Source: Liolophura sinensis (lineage: Eukaryota > Mollusca > Polyplacophora > Chitonida > Chitonidae). Taken from it: 64,000 bases of DNA. How positions within the stretch are numbered: the first letter of the stretch is position 1; every line of letters starts with the position of its first letter. Below are positions 62,969 to 64,000 of this stretch, one piece after another. The stretch is taken from positions 44,922,521-44,986,520 of the forward strand of contig NC_088302.1 of NCBI RefSeq assembly GCF_032854445.1. The letters run 5' to 3'. The notes beneath the pieces are model-generated. The model searched no databases. It saw only the letters and a program-made list of their open reading frames with translations, and was not told the origin of the DNA. Made by a program: the position numbers and the translations under genes.

Positions 62969-63299
62969 TCAACGCTCAGTGGACAAAGATGGGCTGGAAA
63001 ACCATTGTATCAGATTGCCAGAGAGATGAAGTCTATGATGTCTTGCTGCACGAGGCTTAACTTAATTTTAGAACTTTTTAGTTACAGACTTGCATTTCAT
63101 GGCTTGATTAGTGTTGAGCATTTGTGAAACGAGAAAGCTTGTATGTGTAACTGTCCAACATTGGTTGTCTTTCATATAAGTTAATTTTACTAGTGTTACA
63201 CATTTGTTTATTGTGCTTAAGCATTGTTTTAATTCCTTATTTGTACCGTTGCTTATCATTATGTAAATTTCCAATTGGTCAGATTATGTAAACACATGC

Positions 63300-63305
63300 A
63301 ATAAA
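63300..63305 (+). terminator. UBR7: UBR7 polyadenylation signal
   Basis: AATAAA about 330 bp after the stop codon, followed by T-rich sequence. Confidence 0.65.
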
Positions 63306-63781
63306 AATTTGAATTTTAGAAATTTGAAGATGGAATTGTTGTCATTTGTCATTTTGCAATCGTTCCGCTATTTTCTTTCCTGTAAAATGCAATGTTACTA
63401 ATTATATCCCAACTGAATCCAAGGACACCTGATTCAGATTATAATTAAAATATACATCTAATAATAGGCATATTGAACCTGACAAATTTATAGAAATCAC
63501 AGTATTGTTTGGTTGATTACATGAGAACAACTCGGAGATTTGGTGAAAAGTTTTTATGGTTGTCGTTACTTTGGGCACTACACACAGGCTGAAAACATTT
63601 GCCGTCGACATCAGTGTGGCCTTCTTCAGGCGTGTCACAAAGTGCACGTAGGGTTATATGCACATAACTATAGGTGTTGACCAAGGCCCTACAAAGCGCA
63701 CGTAGCGCTATGTTCACGTAATTCCCATGGTGACGTAATACCTATACCAATATTGGTCGGCATGAAAGTTAAGTGCACATA

Positions 63782-63945
63782 CTCTCCGGTCGTACGTGGG
63801 AAGGTCTGTCAGCAACTTGCGGATGCTGGTGGGCTTTCCCCAGGCACTCACCGGTTTCCTCCCACCCTGATGTTGGCCACCGTGGTATAAGTGAAATATT
63901 CTTAAGTACGGCGTAAAATACGAATCCAATGAATAAATAAATACG
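63782..63945 (+). mobile_element. 5'-truncated SINE (family A)
   Basis: ctctccggtcgtacgtggga... ttcttaagtacggcgtaaaatacgaatccaatgaataaataaata; no tRNA head. Downstream of UBR7. Confidence 0.85.
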
Positions 63946-64000
63946 TGCATATAACATCACGTGCGCTTTGTGAAATGGGCCACAGTACTGTAGGTATTAC

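Overview
This 64-kb window is an animal nuclear genome fragment, very probably from a lophotrochozoan and most likely a mollusc. The genes have many exons with GT-AG introns, there are no operons, most of the sequence is AT-rich and non-coding, and it is crowded with minisatellites and tRNA-headed SINEs whose 3' ends resemble molluscan SINEs. I could not search a database, so the species is open.

Three genes are supported by exon phase, splice sites and protein similarity. (1) An ADAMTSL1/ADAMTSL3-type secreted matrix protein on the plus strand, about 19.08-40.30 kb: 15-16 exons with all phases consistent, ending in a PLAC domain; the signal-peptide exon was not found with confidence. It has no spacer domain. 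(2) A small secreted C-type-lectin-fold protein with a PAN/apple-like C-terminus on the minus strand, 53.77-48.05 kb: five exons, all joined in phase 1, 315 residues. (3) UBR7 (UBR box plus PHD finger) on the plus strand, 59.66-62.97 kb: two exons, 388 residues.

Layout: 0-13 kb holds two minisatellites and otherwise unassigned sequence; 13.2-17.5 kb is a 29-bp repeat array interrupted by two SINEs; 17.5-18.6 kb is a near-perfect 109-bp satellite; 19-40 kb is the ADAMTSL gene, with a minisatellite on its first splice donor, a decayed Penelope-type reverse transcriptase and MITEs in its introns, and two arrays before its last exon; 41-48 kb is SINEs and short arrays; 48-54 kb is the lectin gene; 54-59.6 kb is largely unassigned, with a Gypsy integrase relic and a long inverted repeat; 59.6-63.3 kb is UBR7.

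The most striking observation is at 44,866-45,738. A SINE-array-SINE block matching the 14.4-17.1 kb locus sits here in inverted orientation, starting exactly at one SINE's 5' end, ending exactly at the other's 3' tail, and flanked by a perfect 12-bp target-site duplication. It looks as if a SINE transcript read through a minisatellite into a second SINE and the whole RNA was retroposed, preserving an earlier, shorter version of the array. A second theme is that tandem arrays abut gene landmarks: a splice donor in ADAMTSL, and both the start and stop codons of the lectin gene.
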